In this document: positions 10,689 through 21,200 of the stretch, one piece after another
How the letters are laid out: each line of letters opens with the position of its first letter
Position numbering within the stretch: the first letter of the stretch is position 1
Source: Rhynchopus sp. YZ270_cl-10
Lineage: Eukaryota; Euglenozoa; Diplonemea; Diplonemida; Diplonemidae
Reading direction: 5' to 3'
Length of the DNA: 64,000 nt
NCBI GenBank assembly: GCA_964035575.1
Contig: OZ037909.1
Span: forward strand, 496,001-560,000
The notes under the pieces: model-generated
What the model was told of the DNA's origin: nothing
What the model saw: the letters and a program-made list of their open reading frames with translations, nothing else
The model's database searches: none
Translations under genes and position numbers: made by a program

Positions 10689-11203
10689 AGGTAAATACCT
10701 AAATCTTAGATGGGAAGGGGGGATTAGAGGGGGTATGTGAGCCGCTGAAAAAAAAACCCCTTTTTCCCCTCCCAAAAATAACTCGAAAGTAGTCTGATGA
10801 CGCAGCAGGACCTACAGCCACTAAATACCGGAAACTGCCTGAATCCTCCTCCAGGCTAACAGTACTCCGTCCACCCCGCCCGGCATACTTAGTATCCGTT
10901 TTTCAGTACCATGCTCGGACATCTCTCAGGATGACCAGGTCTGTCCAGGTTAGGCTTTCAGACAAAGAATTATTGGGGAAGGGTGAGTTCTTGATAGCCT
11001 CGGATATTTTTTAAAGGTGGGTCAATGGGGCACACCGCCTGCGGACGGAGGCACCAAAAAAGAAAAAAACTGTTTTGTTTGAAGCTCCTCATTACGTCAT
11101 TAACATTAAGTTTTTTATGAGGGGAGAGAGGGGAGGGGGTTTGGTAGGGTGGATGGGGGGTTCATTTGAAATATTGATACCCGTATGTATCTCTTTTTTT
11201 TTT

Positions 11204-11271
11204 TGATAAATTGTTGGAGAAGTGTAGTTGCCTCGGTAGTGTTGCCACAGTTGTGCAATCTCTCCACTGTC
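11204..11271 (+). repeat. Short interspersed hairpin repeat, family R2
   Basis: TTGATAAATTGTTGGAGAAG, GTGTAGTTGCCTCGG, then TTGTGCAATCTCTCCACTG and a T run. TGGAGA pairs with TCTCCA, TTGC with GCAA. Nearly identical to the copy at 61.1 kb. Confidence 0.75.
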
Positions 11272-11906
11272 TTTTTTTTTTTCTCCAGCAAAAATAAAAT
11301 AAAATTAAAAAGGCTGCATGAGTTATTTGCCGCACACTCCACATTCATATTAACTGCTACTCACCCTTTCCTTTTTTTTTCTCTTTTCAGTGCAATGCTA
11401 CACTGCACAGTTCTCCACACGTCACAAGGAGGGACCCATTCCCTCCTAATCCATTACGCCGTAGCACGGCTATTTCAGTTATCACATTTCTTTTTTTTTT
11501 GTTCGTATTTCTTTTAGTGTTATTTCTTGATTACTTTTTTTCCCCCTGCATTATCATTATGTAGTGTCAAGCAGCAAACCCCGGTCCAAATATTTCACAG
11601 GGGTTTTGGACCAAAAACTCCACATTAAAAAAAAAAAAAAGAAAAATTTAAAGTCACCTCGAACCCGCAAAAACCCCTACAATTCACCACTGACTCAGTC
11701 TGAGGATATTTGCTTTTTTTTCTTCTTCTCTTCCTCTTTTCTTTTCAAAAAGCCAGCAGACTTTTCCGGTTCCTCTCTTCTTCTGCACCGCTCCTCCTCC
11801 TCCTCCTCCTTTACCCTGTAAAAACAAAAAAATTGGGAAAATTTTAGCAATAAAAAAAAGAGAACACGCCTCTTGAAAAAGTCGTCTTATAACTTTGTAA
11901 CAGAAG

Positions 11907-13518
11907 CAGAGTTTCCGCCAAGGTGTACCGGGGTGTACTTTGGTACACCCCAATATTTTTCCCGGAAAAATTTGGATTTTTACAGGGATTCGGGGTGTAC
12001 CAAAGTACACCCCGAGAAAAATGGGGTTTTAGAGGTTGTAGATGACCCCCCGTGGCCATGTGACCCCACCGTGCAGAGTGTTTGGCTCGCTGTGTCAAAA
12101 GAAGTGGAAGAAAAGGGGGGTAAAATCCAGGAAAAAAAGAAAAAAAGTAGCGTACCGTGCGCCTGCGGCGCTGTGTTGCTGGCTATTTGATGTTGCTATA
12201 TTATCATTGACACTTCTCTGTGTATTGCCCCTTTTTTAAAGGAGGCTTCGGTGCAAGCGACGAGTGCATTCACTTTCTATTACATGTTCCAACGGCAGCA
12301 CTGGAATCACTGTGTAGCGTCATGCAATGAAAAAAGCAAATACCATCACCCTCTCACAAGACTCCTTTACCTTGTTAAGCTTCCACCCCCGACCTCCAAA
12401 CGAACTACTACCAAAGACCGCCCTTCTGCAGCCCAGTGGAAGTGACACCTCAACCGGTAGTGAGCGTATCTCGCGCCTCCCCTTCTGCCCTTTCAACCCT
12501 TCCCACGTATGGCAAATGATAATTTATTATGAGATCTCATAATAAATTATGAGATCATTATGCGCTATTATGCGCGCTCATAATAATCGCATAATGCATA
12601 ATAGCGCATAATAGCGCATAATAGCACATAATAGCGCATAATGATTATGCGCTATTATGTGCTCATTATGTGCTCATTATGTGCCCTACCCCAATGCCCC
12701 AAACCAGAAAATACCACCCTCAGATGTCCAAAAATCCATCTGCGCCCGGTTTTGAGCAGTTTTGAGCCTCAAGAAGCCCCGTATCTGCTTTTTTCAAAAA
12801 TGTACATACAACTTGTACCTGCCCACCCCTCGTAGATAGAGCAACTCACACATTCATCACGCCTCAGTGTGAGCCAGGGGCCAGAAAAGCCCCCAAAGCC
12901 ACATATTTTCACCCCAGAACCTATCCCGAGGGGTACCCAGGCGGTTTCGGGGTGTTTAGAGGGACTTGGTGGAACTTAGAACCATGTTTCAAAAAGTGTC
13001 AAGCACCTGGTACCAAAGGTTTTCCCACCCAAGGTATCTTAAGCCGTCAAAAAACGTGAAGTAGGTAATAAATCAAAGAAACCCCCCTGAAGTCAATAAA
13101 AACCACACCATAGGCCCATTTGTACCCCAAAATCGAATTCCGCCCGGTTTTGGGCACTTTTGACCACTTCTGAGCGACTTTTTTTGGGTGGGGGGGTGGG
13201 GGGTACGGCACATAATGAGCGCATAACGCCGCATAATTGGCGCATAATAGCGCATAATAGCACATAATAGCGCATAATATCACATGTATTATGAGATCTC
13301 ATAATAGCGCATAATATATTATCATTTGCCATACGTGCCTTCCTAAAAATATTTTTTGTAGCACCCCCCCGCACGCTTCGCCTCTCTACCTGTGTCTGCC
13401 AGGGAGGCGCGCGCGAAGCGCGCGACGACCGCTTTTTCGGGGAGAAAAAAATTTTTTTGGGGGGCGTTTTCATGGTACACCCCAATTTCTGAAACCCCAA
13501 ATCCTGGCGGAAACCCTG
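11907..13518. mobile_element. Non-autonomous DNA element with TIRs and 5-bp target duplication
   Basis: Left end CAGAGTTTCCGCCAAGGTGT and inverted right end CAGGGTTTCCGCCAGGATTT match over the first 14 positions with one mismatch, and the pair AGAAG flanks both sides (11902-11906 and 13519-13523). Just inside the left end lie two near-palindromes of GGGGTGTAC/GTACACCCC type (about 11928-11950 and 11988-12010), and a matching GGTACACCCC lies inside the right end (about 13474). There is no transposase frame. It also contains a second, longer inverted-repeat unit (12504-13337), which looks nested. Superfamily not assigned. Confidence 0.65.
12504..13337. mobile_element. Inner inverted-repeat (foldback-like) element with ATTATGCGC arrays
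   Basis: The ends read CACGTATGGCAAATGATAAT inward from both sides, a perfect 20-bp match. Each arm then continues with arrays of ATTATGAGATCTCATAAT and ATTATGCGC/GCGCATAAT words, followed by a shared GTGCCxTACCCC block and a GCCCGGTTTTGxGCAxTTTTG block. The arms are roughly 200-270 bp, and the centre (about 12780-13120) has no coding frame. Target duplication not clear. Probably inserted into the surrounding 11907-13518 element, or its core. Confidence 0.65.
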
Positions 13519-13534
13519 AGAAGGGGGAAAAAAA

Positions 13535-13565
13535 AGTTTATAAAATGACCCTATGCTTAGTCACC
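13535..13565 (+). repeat. Short repeat, family R3 (shortened)
   Basis: AGTTTATAAAATGACCC then TATGCTTAGTCACC; the loop half is missing. It lies 12 bp outside the right target duplication of the 11907-13518 element. Confidence 0.5.
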
Positions 13566-13594
13566 ATACTCACCAAAAAAAATATGACAAAAAT

Positions 13595-15973
13595 TCACAT
13601 ACAGGGCTGTCTTGCTGTGCTGCTGGCAAGGCTGTAGGCGAGGTGGTCCACTTCGGGTGTGGCTTCTCCTGTGAGGCCTACGAAGACACCTTCTGGGACG
13701 GGCTGGTCCCATTTGCCTGGTGGCGGGATCATGTACGGCTGCATGACGAAGCCGGGCACCCCTGGGACTCCGTGGAGCACCGGGGCAGGCATGGCAGCCT
13801 CACAGGAGAGACGTTCCTTGAGCTGCTTGAGCTGCCCCTTCTGCTGCTCGACAAAGGCCTTCTTCTCCTGGATCATGCACCGCAGCAGCTTCACTGCAGA
13901 GTCACTGTCCACATGCTTCTGCACCAAATGCACAAGGTCCGCAATCCCAAGCCCTTCCGTCGCCGTCTGAGCTGCCGGAGTCCTCCCCGACGAGATGTCT
14001 GCAGACCCCCGCCCCCTCCGTCCACGCCGCTTGGCATCCTCATCAGAGTCATACGAAGAAGAGTCCAAAGAGGATTGGTGGTGCATCATCGACTTCTTGC
14101 CACGGTGAGGTGCAAACTCCGCCTCATCTTCCTCGTAGTCGTGTGACCGTGCTGGGGCGGTCTTGCCAGCACGTCCACCCTTGCCGCCCCAGCCCTTCCC
14201 GGGTTGGGATGATGTGGTGACAATGTCGGAGAAGCTTGCCCGACGGTTCTCCTTCTCGCGTTGGAACTGTTCAATGCGCTGGACGTTCTCCTGCAGCATG
14301 CGGGCAGAGACGACGTAAGGGTTGTTCATGTTGCGCTGTGCTGTGAGCACCTCAGCTACCTGCTGGTGGCGGTTGTCCTCTGCAGCACGGCGTGCAGTCC
14401 ATCCAGAGCTCGACTGCGCATGGATGTCCGCACCCAGGTCACGCAGGAAAGCAACAATAGGGCCAAACCCACCACGGCACGCCTCCATCAACGGCGTCCA
14501 CCCGTTCTCGTCCCCCTGCGTCACGTCAACCCCCATCTCGTACAAATGCCGCACAACCATAAGCTGACCGCTCTTGGCCGCAGCAATAGCAGGCACCTCG
14601 CACCGAGGTGCCCGCTCAAGGTCCACCCCAGCATGGATGACCTGCTTCACAATAGGCAGCGCAGCCGCTCCCTCCGCCAAAGCAATCGTCAGCGCGCTCG
14701 CACCGCTGTAGTTGCGGATGTCCACATCCGCGCCGTGGTCGATGAGGAGCTTCATGATCTTTGCAGACCCATTCTTTGCAGCGACCATGAGAGCAGTCCA
14801 CCCCTTCCCGTTCTGGTCGTCCACGTTTGTCACCTTGAGCTTCTGCAGAAGGGTGTGCACCATTTGGTGGCTGCCGGCCTTTGAGGCGTACATAAGAGGT
14901 GTCCACCCTCCGTCGGAGGCAAGCGTCAGGTCTGCCCCGGCGCGTGCAAGAACGGTCGCCACCTCGATCTTGCCGTAGTAGCAGGCAGTTGCGAAGGCGG
15001 TCCAGCCTTTGGTGTTTTGCTTGTTGACACTGACCTTTCCGTTGACGAGGACACGGCAGACGCCTGTGTAGCCTGCCTTGGCGGCGAAGAGAAGAGGGGT
15101 CCAGCCGTCTTCGTTGGGCTTGTCGAGGTCGGCGTGCTTTTTGACGAGCCAGTCGACGAGGTTGATGTGGCCGCCCTTTGCGCCAAGGAGGACAGCAGTC
15201 TCGCCGAGGTAGTTCGCGTCGTCGATGTCGACACCCTGTTTGTGCAGCGCCTCACAGGAGTGGATGTGCGAGTTGCGTGCCGCCAGCAGCATCGGCGTCC
15301 ACCCGGCCTCGTTCTTGAGAACCGGGTCAGCCCCTTTGTCGAGCAGCATCCTGATTGCCTCGGTGTGCCCATTCAACGCAGCACTCATCATCGGCGTCCA
15401 CTGCTCTGTTGCCGGCAGGTCCGGGTCCGCCCCTTCGTCCAGCAGCATATGCACGACTTCTCTGTGTCCATTCTGTGCCGCAAGGTTCAACGCCGTCCAT
15501 CCATCACTGTTCTGCGCCTCAATGTCAACCTTGTTGCGCAGCAGGTACGTCACCAAACTGACATGCCCACCTGCCGCTGCAGCGTGGAGGGGGGTGTTGC
15601 GGTCCTTTGCTTTCATGTTCAGGTCTGCGTTGCCCTGTTCAACAAGCACCTTGGTGACGCGGATGTGTCCATGGATGGCAGCGTGCAGCGCTGCGTTGTA
15701 TCCCTGTGCATCTGCCATGTTCACGTCGTTGTGGCGCTCAATGCATTTCTTTACATCCTCCACGGTCCCCTTCGCTGCCACAGTGACAAGATGCGGGGTG
15801 AACTGTGTGATCTTCTGCTTCACCTGCCCAAAAGGAAAGCCCCGCTTTCCGATAAGCGTCGACTCATCAAACGGCTTTCCCTCCTTCGCAGCGCGGGACT
15901 TCTCCTCAAGCTGCTCACGAAGCTTTGTCTGAAAACGTCTCTTCGCCTGATCGGTATCCCGTGCACGCATCAT
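13595..15973 (-). CDS. Ankyrin-repeat protein, 792 aa (paralogue of the gene at 18.3-23.5 kb)
   Basis: Single exon. Start taken at MMRARDTDQAKRRFQTKL; upstream codons are AT-rich. A basic helix (residues 1-60) ends in GKRGFPFGQ, then about 15 ankyrin repeats run to residue ~560 (typical: WTPLLFAAKAGYTGVCRVLV, WTALMVAAKNGSAKIMKLLI). A charged low-complexity linker follows (EEDEAEFAPHRGKKSMMHH, SSYDSDED, KRRGRRGRG), then a short conserved helix HVDSDSAVKLLRCMIQEKK with a Gln/Lys coiled tail, and a Pro-rich C-terminus. Repeats, the pre-repeat FPFG/FPYA block and the DSD-AV-LR-MI helix are all collinear with the next gene. Expected to be a scaffold; partner unknown. Confidence 0.9.
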   Translation of the reverse strand: MMRARDTDQAKRRFQTKLREQLEEKSRAAKEGKPFDESTLIGKRGFPFGQVKQKITQFTPHLVTVAAKGTVEDVKKCIERHNDVNMADAQGYNAALHAAIHGHIRVTKVLVEQGNADLNMKAKDRNTPLHAAAAGGHVSLVTYLLRNKVDIEAQNSDGWTALNLAAQNGHREVVHMLLDEGADPDLPATEQWTPMMSAALNGHTEAIRMLLDKGADPVLKNEAGWTPMLLAARNSHIHSCEALHKQGVDIDDANYLGETAVLLGAKGGHINLVDWLVKKHADLDKPNEDGWTPLLFAAKAGYTGVCRVLVNGKVSVNKQNTKGWTAFATACYYGKIEVATVLARAGADLTLASDGGWTPLMYASKAGSHQMVHTLLQKLKVTNVDDQNGKGWTALMVAAKNGSAKIMKLLIDHGADVDIRNYSGASALTIALAEGAAALPIVKQVIHAGVDLERAPRCEVPAIAAAKSGQLMVVRHLYEMGVDVTQGDENGWTPLMEACRGGFGPIVAFLRDLGADIHAQSSSGWTARRAAEDNRHQQVAEVLTAQRNMNNPYVVSARMLQENVQRIEQFQREKENRRASFSDIVTTSSQPGKGWGGKGGRAGKTAPARSHDYEEDEAEFAPHRGKKSMMHHQSSLDSSSYDSDEDAKRRGRRGRGSADISSGRTPAAQTATEGLGIADLVHLVQKHVDSDSAVKLLRCMIQEKKAFVEQQKGQLKQLKERLSCEAAMPAPVLHGVPGVPGFVMQPYMIPPPGKWDQPVPEGVFVGLTGEATPEVDHLAYSLASSTARQPCM

Positions 15974-16325
15974 TTTTTTGATAAAAGAAAGAGGCCGCGA
16001 ATTTCCGCCCCAAAACAATTTTTTCTCTCTAAATTAATTTGGTGTTTGGGTTTGGGTTTGGTGCGGGGAAGGGGGAAGAGGAGGAGGGGAAGAGAGTTTG
16101 ATTTTAAAAAGAGGGAGAGAGCATAGTTTTAGGGAGTTCTGGTGGATCCAACCCTTTTTTTTTTTTTGTTGTGGGGGTGGGGGGAGGAGTTTTGTACGTA
16201 TTTTCCTTTGGAATTGTATTTGAATGTAGACCACAGAAGAGAGTGGTGGTCTTCAAGGGGAGGAGGGGGTGAAAAAAGAAAGCTACCAAAAAAATACCAA
16301 AAGCATTGAGGGGAAATAAATAATG

Positions 16326-16360
16326 CTTGTAAGATGAAAGTGTCTCACATGCGCATCCAT
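16326..16360 (+). repeat. Short hairpin repeat, family R4 (diverged)
   Basis: CTTGTAAGATGAAAGTGTCTC then ACATGCGCATCC; diverged loop and stem. Confidence 0.45.
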
Positions 16361-16732
16361 TTGGGGGGGTTTTTTATTTTAAAAATAAAGTAGAAATTTC
16401 AATCTGCTATCAATCAGGCCATTTTGGGGGAGAGGGGGAGGAAATGCAATTTATCAACTATACTCAGCTTGGGTGGGTCCTGAGCCCATCAGAGGCTGTA
16501 CAGACCCCAACCCCTGTACACGGAACGCACAGAACGGGATGGTGGTGTGATACGGGGAGGGGCAGGATTTCACAAAATTTTCCTATTCACAACTTTTCAT
16601 ACCTATATCGTAAAACGTTGTGAAAACCCCGCCCCCCCCCGTGTAGCACCAGGCTTCTTTCTCAAAATAGGGGAAAAAATACTTCCCCGATAAGAGAAAA
16701 AGAAAAAAAAGGAAAAGAAAGGTTTTGTGAGA

Positions 16733-16764
16733 CAAACCAAAACCTCTCGTACTTAGTCACCTTA
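16733..16764 (+). repeat. Short repeat, family R3
   Basis: AACCAAAACCTCTCGTACTT then AGTCACCTT. Confidence 0.6.
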
Positions 16765-16978
16765 AAAAAAAAAAACACCCGTTCTCCCCCGTCCACAAAA
16801 AAAAATAAAATTAATATAAAAAAAAACCGCGCCAAGTATGACTCTCGCTCACACTTCTGGTCCTTCGGCACGCACCAGGCTGCCTTTGTCAATCCCAAAA
16901 AACCAGCGAAATGCTGCCTGAGTGAAAAAACCCCCCCCTACCCCCTCCCACTACAGGAAAACACTGTCTTTTTTTTTT

Positions 16979-17025
16979 GAAAACTTGGTTGTATTAGTGT
17001 AGACACCCGAGGATGAACTCCACTA
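16979..17025 (+). repeat. Short interspersed repeat, family R1
   Basis: GAAAACTTGGTTGTATTAGT, GTAGACACCCGAGGATGAAC, TCCACTA, T run on both sides. A consensus-like copy. Confidence 0.8.
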
Positions 17026-17151
17026 TTTTTTTTTTTCTCTCGGCGGCCCCCAGCATCAGCTGATACGTGACAGCCCTCTCCTTCTCTCCCTGTGCAGTTG
17101 TGATATCAACTGCACGAAGGATCTGTCGTGGAAAGTTATAAAAAAAAATTT

Positions 17152-17190
17152 TGACTTGGAATACAAAGCCCTCTCGTGACAATGTACCAA
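17152..17190 (+). repeat. Short interspersed repeat, family R5
   Basis: TTGACTTGGAATACAAAGCC, CTCTCGTGACAATGTACC, directly followed by the start of a shortened R3 copy (AGTTTATAAGATG). Confidence 0.7.
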
Positions 17191-17529
17191 AAAAAAAAAA
17201 GTTTATAAGATGTCACCTCGAAAAAAAAAAGGGTTTCTGCGTTGTTGCTTTCGTTTGTGTTTCGCATTTTTCTTCTTCTTTTTTTACCTTTGTTTTTTGT
17301 TTTTTGTTTTTTTTTTTTGAATTTTTGACTTTTTGAAACTGTGGTATTTTTTTGTTTTTGTTTTTTTGTTTGTTTTCTGATTTTTAAAAAAAGAACCGAA
17401 GACTGATAAGAAAATTTAATTGGGGGGGAAATGGGGTAAACCTTTTGCCTTTTGTAGTTTCGACAACTTTTTTTTTTAAATTGTACTGACAATCAACCCA
17501 TCAAGAGGCCTCAGACACCTTTTTTTATT

Positions 17530-17566
<37 letters not shown>

Positions 17567-17567
<1 letters not shown>

Positions 17568-17897
17568 AGTGTAGACACCCGAGGATGTGCTCCGCTATCT
17601 TTGCTTCCCCCTTCTCCTGGATAATATTATGTTTCTGCCCTGTCTCGTAATGCATTAATCTATTGTCTTTCTAATATTGTCGTTCAGAGAACAACAAACA
17701 AAAAAAAAACACACATTTTACCCCCTTCAAGACAGCTCTACAACAAACCATAGACAGCGTTTAAGAAACACCTTTGCAAGGAAACACATTCTCGGACACA
17801 CATTCCTCTGATCAGGGCTTGTATGGGACTACCATTTATATTTTTTGAAAAACTTGGTTGTATTAGTGTAGACACCCTAGAGTGTGCTCCACTATAT
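17567..17897 (+). repeat. Two R1 copies, 17567-17600 and 17846-17897
   Basis: The first is preceded by a T run of more than 20 and keeps only TAGTGTAGACACCCGAGGAT onward. The second is whole, with the variant CACCCTAGAGTGTGCTCC also seen at 61.8 kb. Confidence 0.7.
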
Positions 17898-18258
17898 TTT
17901 GGAATGCAAGGGGTTCCCTTATTCATTGGGAACTATATCTTTTTTGCAAAAAAAAAAAAAAAAAACAGAACCATGACGCCGCAGGCAAGAAAAATTGAAC
18001 GTTCAATAGTGGGCGCCGCCCGCTATTGAAAGTTAGAAAAAAAAGTTAGAAAGAGAAAAAAAGTTGCATCCACAAAGGGTCCTAGTCCCATACAGCCCTG
18101 CTTCTGATATCACTTTCCCCCCCGTTTTCCCCCCTTCCACTAATACTGCCATCCATCTTTGCTCTTGAATTTTTTTTTTCTTCAGCTCTCGATCTCCAAA
18201 AGCATTTGCTACATCCTCCTTTTTTTTTTTATAGCGTTTTCCGCACAGCGCTTCCTGC

Positions 18259-21200
18259 TCACTTCAGCAGATTGAGGATTTCCTGTTTTATTATTTTTGC
18301 TTCGTTTTTTTCATTGATAATCTATTGGCTATTACCCACATCACACACTTTTTCTTGATCCTATTTCACTATCATTTCAAAAGGACATACCTGAAGCCCG
18401 GACAGATCTTTTTGCTCGGTGTCTGAAGATCTTTCGACTGACTTTGTGGAGAGGGGGGACATTCCGGAGACTGGGCCCATGGTCATTGCGCGGGAGAAGG
18501 TGTCGACTGCACCAGAGATGTCTTGGCGGTCGGGCTCCGTAGAGGAACGTGGCATGGCCTCGTCGTGGCCGCTGGTGAGCGAGCGGATGAGGTCCACGGT
18601 GGCGGAGTCCTGCTCATGGCTGATGGGGAGGCTGTGCGAGCGCGCGAGCTCTTCGTCAGGCTCGTCGAATCGAAGCTCCTGCATCCCCGGTGCACCGGGT
18701 ATCTCCGGCATGCCTGGTACACCAGGCATAGGTCCAAGACCCTGTACAACGCCACCATGGAAAGGCTGCGCATTCGGGTCCATTCTATGCGGTGCACGCA
18801 TCATCGACGTCGGCGGCCCACCAATCCCAAAGAACCCTGAAGGCAACTCTGGCCCAGGTGGTCCACCCTGCCCAGGTGCGCCCGGTGCTCCCGGTGGTCC
18901 ACCAGGCGCACCAGGGTGCATGCGGCCCATAGGAGGCATCATCTGCCCATGCATCGCATGGCCGTGTTGCATCTGTGAACCCACGTACCCCTGAGGTTGT
19001 GGTGTGAGGCTGGGGTGTGGGATCGCGGTGTAAGGCATGTCCGGGTTGCGTACCAGCTGCTCCAAAAGCTCCATCTGCTTGCGTTGGTGTTCGATGTGCC
19101 GCTTCTTCTGCGAGATCATGTCACGTAGAGTGCTCACAGCGTCATCAGAATCGATGTAGTACGCAAGCAGGCTCGAAAGGTTCTTGACGCTGAAGCCCTC
19201 GACGTCGTCGTCCCACGCAAGTAGTTCGTCGATCGTGGTGGGGCCCGAAGCCTCGGGGGCGGCGTGCGGGACAGCGTCGTGCGCAAGGAGCTTGTCCACA
19301 GCGTAGCTGTTCTCGTGCTCGTGTGCATGTTCATGGTCAATATCGTGTTCAGGGTCGTGGTCACGATCATACGCATGCTCCTGCGCCTCGTCCATCTCCT
19401 GCTCCGCCTCCTCCTGCCCACGCTGACGTTCCAGCCGCTCGCTCTCCTCGCGGCGTTCGTCGTCACGCTCCTGACGTTCCTGCCGTTCGCGCTCATCACG
19501 TTCCCTCTCAAGGCGCGCCTTCTCAGGCTCCTTCTTGCGCACCTCAGGAGCCGCGAAGATGACGTCGTCCATGCGCGGCTTCGTGGTGGGCGGGCCGTTT
19601 CTGCGTGCAGGACGGTCGTCGCCGTCGTCCTTAGCCTCCTTCACCTCCTTTGTCTCCTTGGCGGGTTTGGTCTTTGCCTCCTTCACAGGTGCCGCTTCCT
19701 TCTCCGCCGCAGCCTTCTCAGCCTGCTCCTGCTTGCGCTTCTCCTGCGGTGGTGCCTTGGGAGCACGTGCGGCGGCAGCCTTCTCTTGCTTCACAAGCTC
19801 AGCATCGCGCTGCTCCTTCGCACGCACCCAGCCCTCCCACTTCTGCACATTGTCGCGTATCGTGCTTGCAGACGGGATGTTCGTCTGGTTGTGACGTGGC
19901 TTCGCAAGCAGCACACTCACAAGAGGTTGGTTCCCGCTGCGCATCGCGATCTCGCGTGGCAGATGACCTCCTGGGGCCTCACGCACACAGTCGACACCAG
20001 CATCGCGCAGGTAGGTCACAACGTTCTCGTGGTTGTTCTTGATTGCAAGAGTCAGCGGCGACCCCTGCTGGTCGTCCACCACACGCAGGTCTGCACCATA
20101 CTCGTGGAGCAGGCGCAAGACAGGCAGGCGCCCATGCTTTGCAGCAGCAATGATAGGCACACAGTTGCTCTTGTTTCCACGCGGGTGCGGGTTCCCACCG
20201 TTCTCAATGAAGAGCTTGACAATCTCAAAGAAGCCCTCACTGCACGCCACCATAAAGGCTGACCAGTTGTACTGCGTCTTGGGCGTGTTGATCGTCGCTC
20301 CCGCATCCACAAGGAAGCGTGCGATCTGCGGTTGGTTGTGCTTCGCAACAATCATCAGCGCAGTCCACCCCTTGTCGTTTTGCAGGTTGACCCTGCTCGA
20401 GTCACATCGGTCGATCACCATCTTCGCCAGCCTTGGGTTCCCAGACTTTGTGGCATGCATCAGGATCGTCCACCCACCCTCAGTCAGGACCGTGTCGTCT
20501 GCACCACGTTGCAGGAGGTACTCGGCCGTCTCGTACTTCCCATTGAAGCAGGCTGCGGCAAGTGCTGTCCACCCTTTCGCGTTTTTGTACTCAATCTTGG
20601 CACCATTGCAAAGAAGCGCCCTGCAGACATTAGTGTAGCCCGCCTTGCAGGCAAAGAGCAGAGGTGTCCATGCATCAGCATTGGGCCGGTTCACATCCGC
20701 ACCGTGGTTGATCAGCCAGTCCACAGTGTGCGTGTGCCCGCCACGCGCAGCTGTCAGCAAGGGCGTCTCTTCAAGGCGGTTATACGCATGCACGTCTGCA
20801 CCGTGGTTGCGCAACGCGTCGCAACACGAGACGTGTGCGTTGCGTGCTGCACAGAAGGTGGCAGTCCAGCCTGCGTCGCTCTTTGCATTCACATCAGCAC
20901 CCTTTGTCGCCAGGGACTCCACAATCGTGAAGTGTCCGTTCAGCGACGCCGCCATGAGCGGCGTCCACTTGCAGTGGCTGCGAGCATTCACATTGGCCCC
21001 TGCGGTGATGAGGATCTGCACGCAGTCGCGGTGCCCATTCTGCGCTGCATAGCCCAGGGGCACCCACCCCTCCTTGTTCTCCACTGACGCCGACGCCCCT
21101 TTGTCGAGCAGGTGTCGCAGCACCATGGAGTGTCCGTTCAGCGACGCTGCATGCACCGCAGTGTCGCCTGCATTTGTCTTCGCATTCACATCGGCTCCAG

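Larger units (their letters stand above)
7265..11906. other. Gene-free spacer rich in short repeats
   Basis: More than 4.6 kb with no convincing gene. It carries poly-T and poly-A runs, copies of repeat families R1-R7 listed separately, and a more GC-balanced stretch at about 10790-11010 without a long frame in any reading. That stretch could be an RNA gene or a decayed element, but I recognise no rRNA, tRNA or snRNA in it. Confidence 0.5.
15974..18258. other. Repeat-rich spacer between the two ankyrin genes
   Basis: About 2.3 kb of AT-rich sequence with long T runs. It carries repeats R4 (16326), R3 (16733), R1 (16979, 17567, 17846) and R5 (17152). At about 17965-18030 CGCCGCAGGC is followed by a short palindrome, TTCAATAGTGGGCG / CGCCCGCTATTGAA. 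No gene seen. Confidence 0.5.

Noticed and set aside
10790-11010. 5S rRNA or snRNA in a balanced-composition stretch
   Set aside because: No match to the conserved internal control region of 5S or to U-snRNA Sm and 5'-end motifs on either strand.
14261-16126. Long plus-strand frames opposite the 792-aa ankyrin gene
   Set aside because: They are antisense shadows of GC-rich ankyrin repeats, full of Val/Leu/Arg runs, with no start context and no family; the minus frame is an unmistakable repeat protein.
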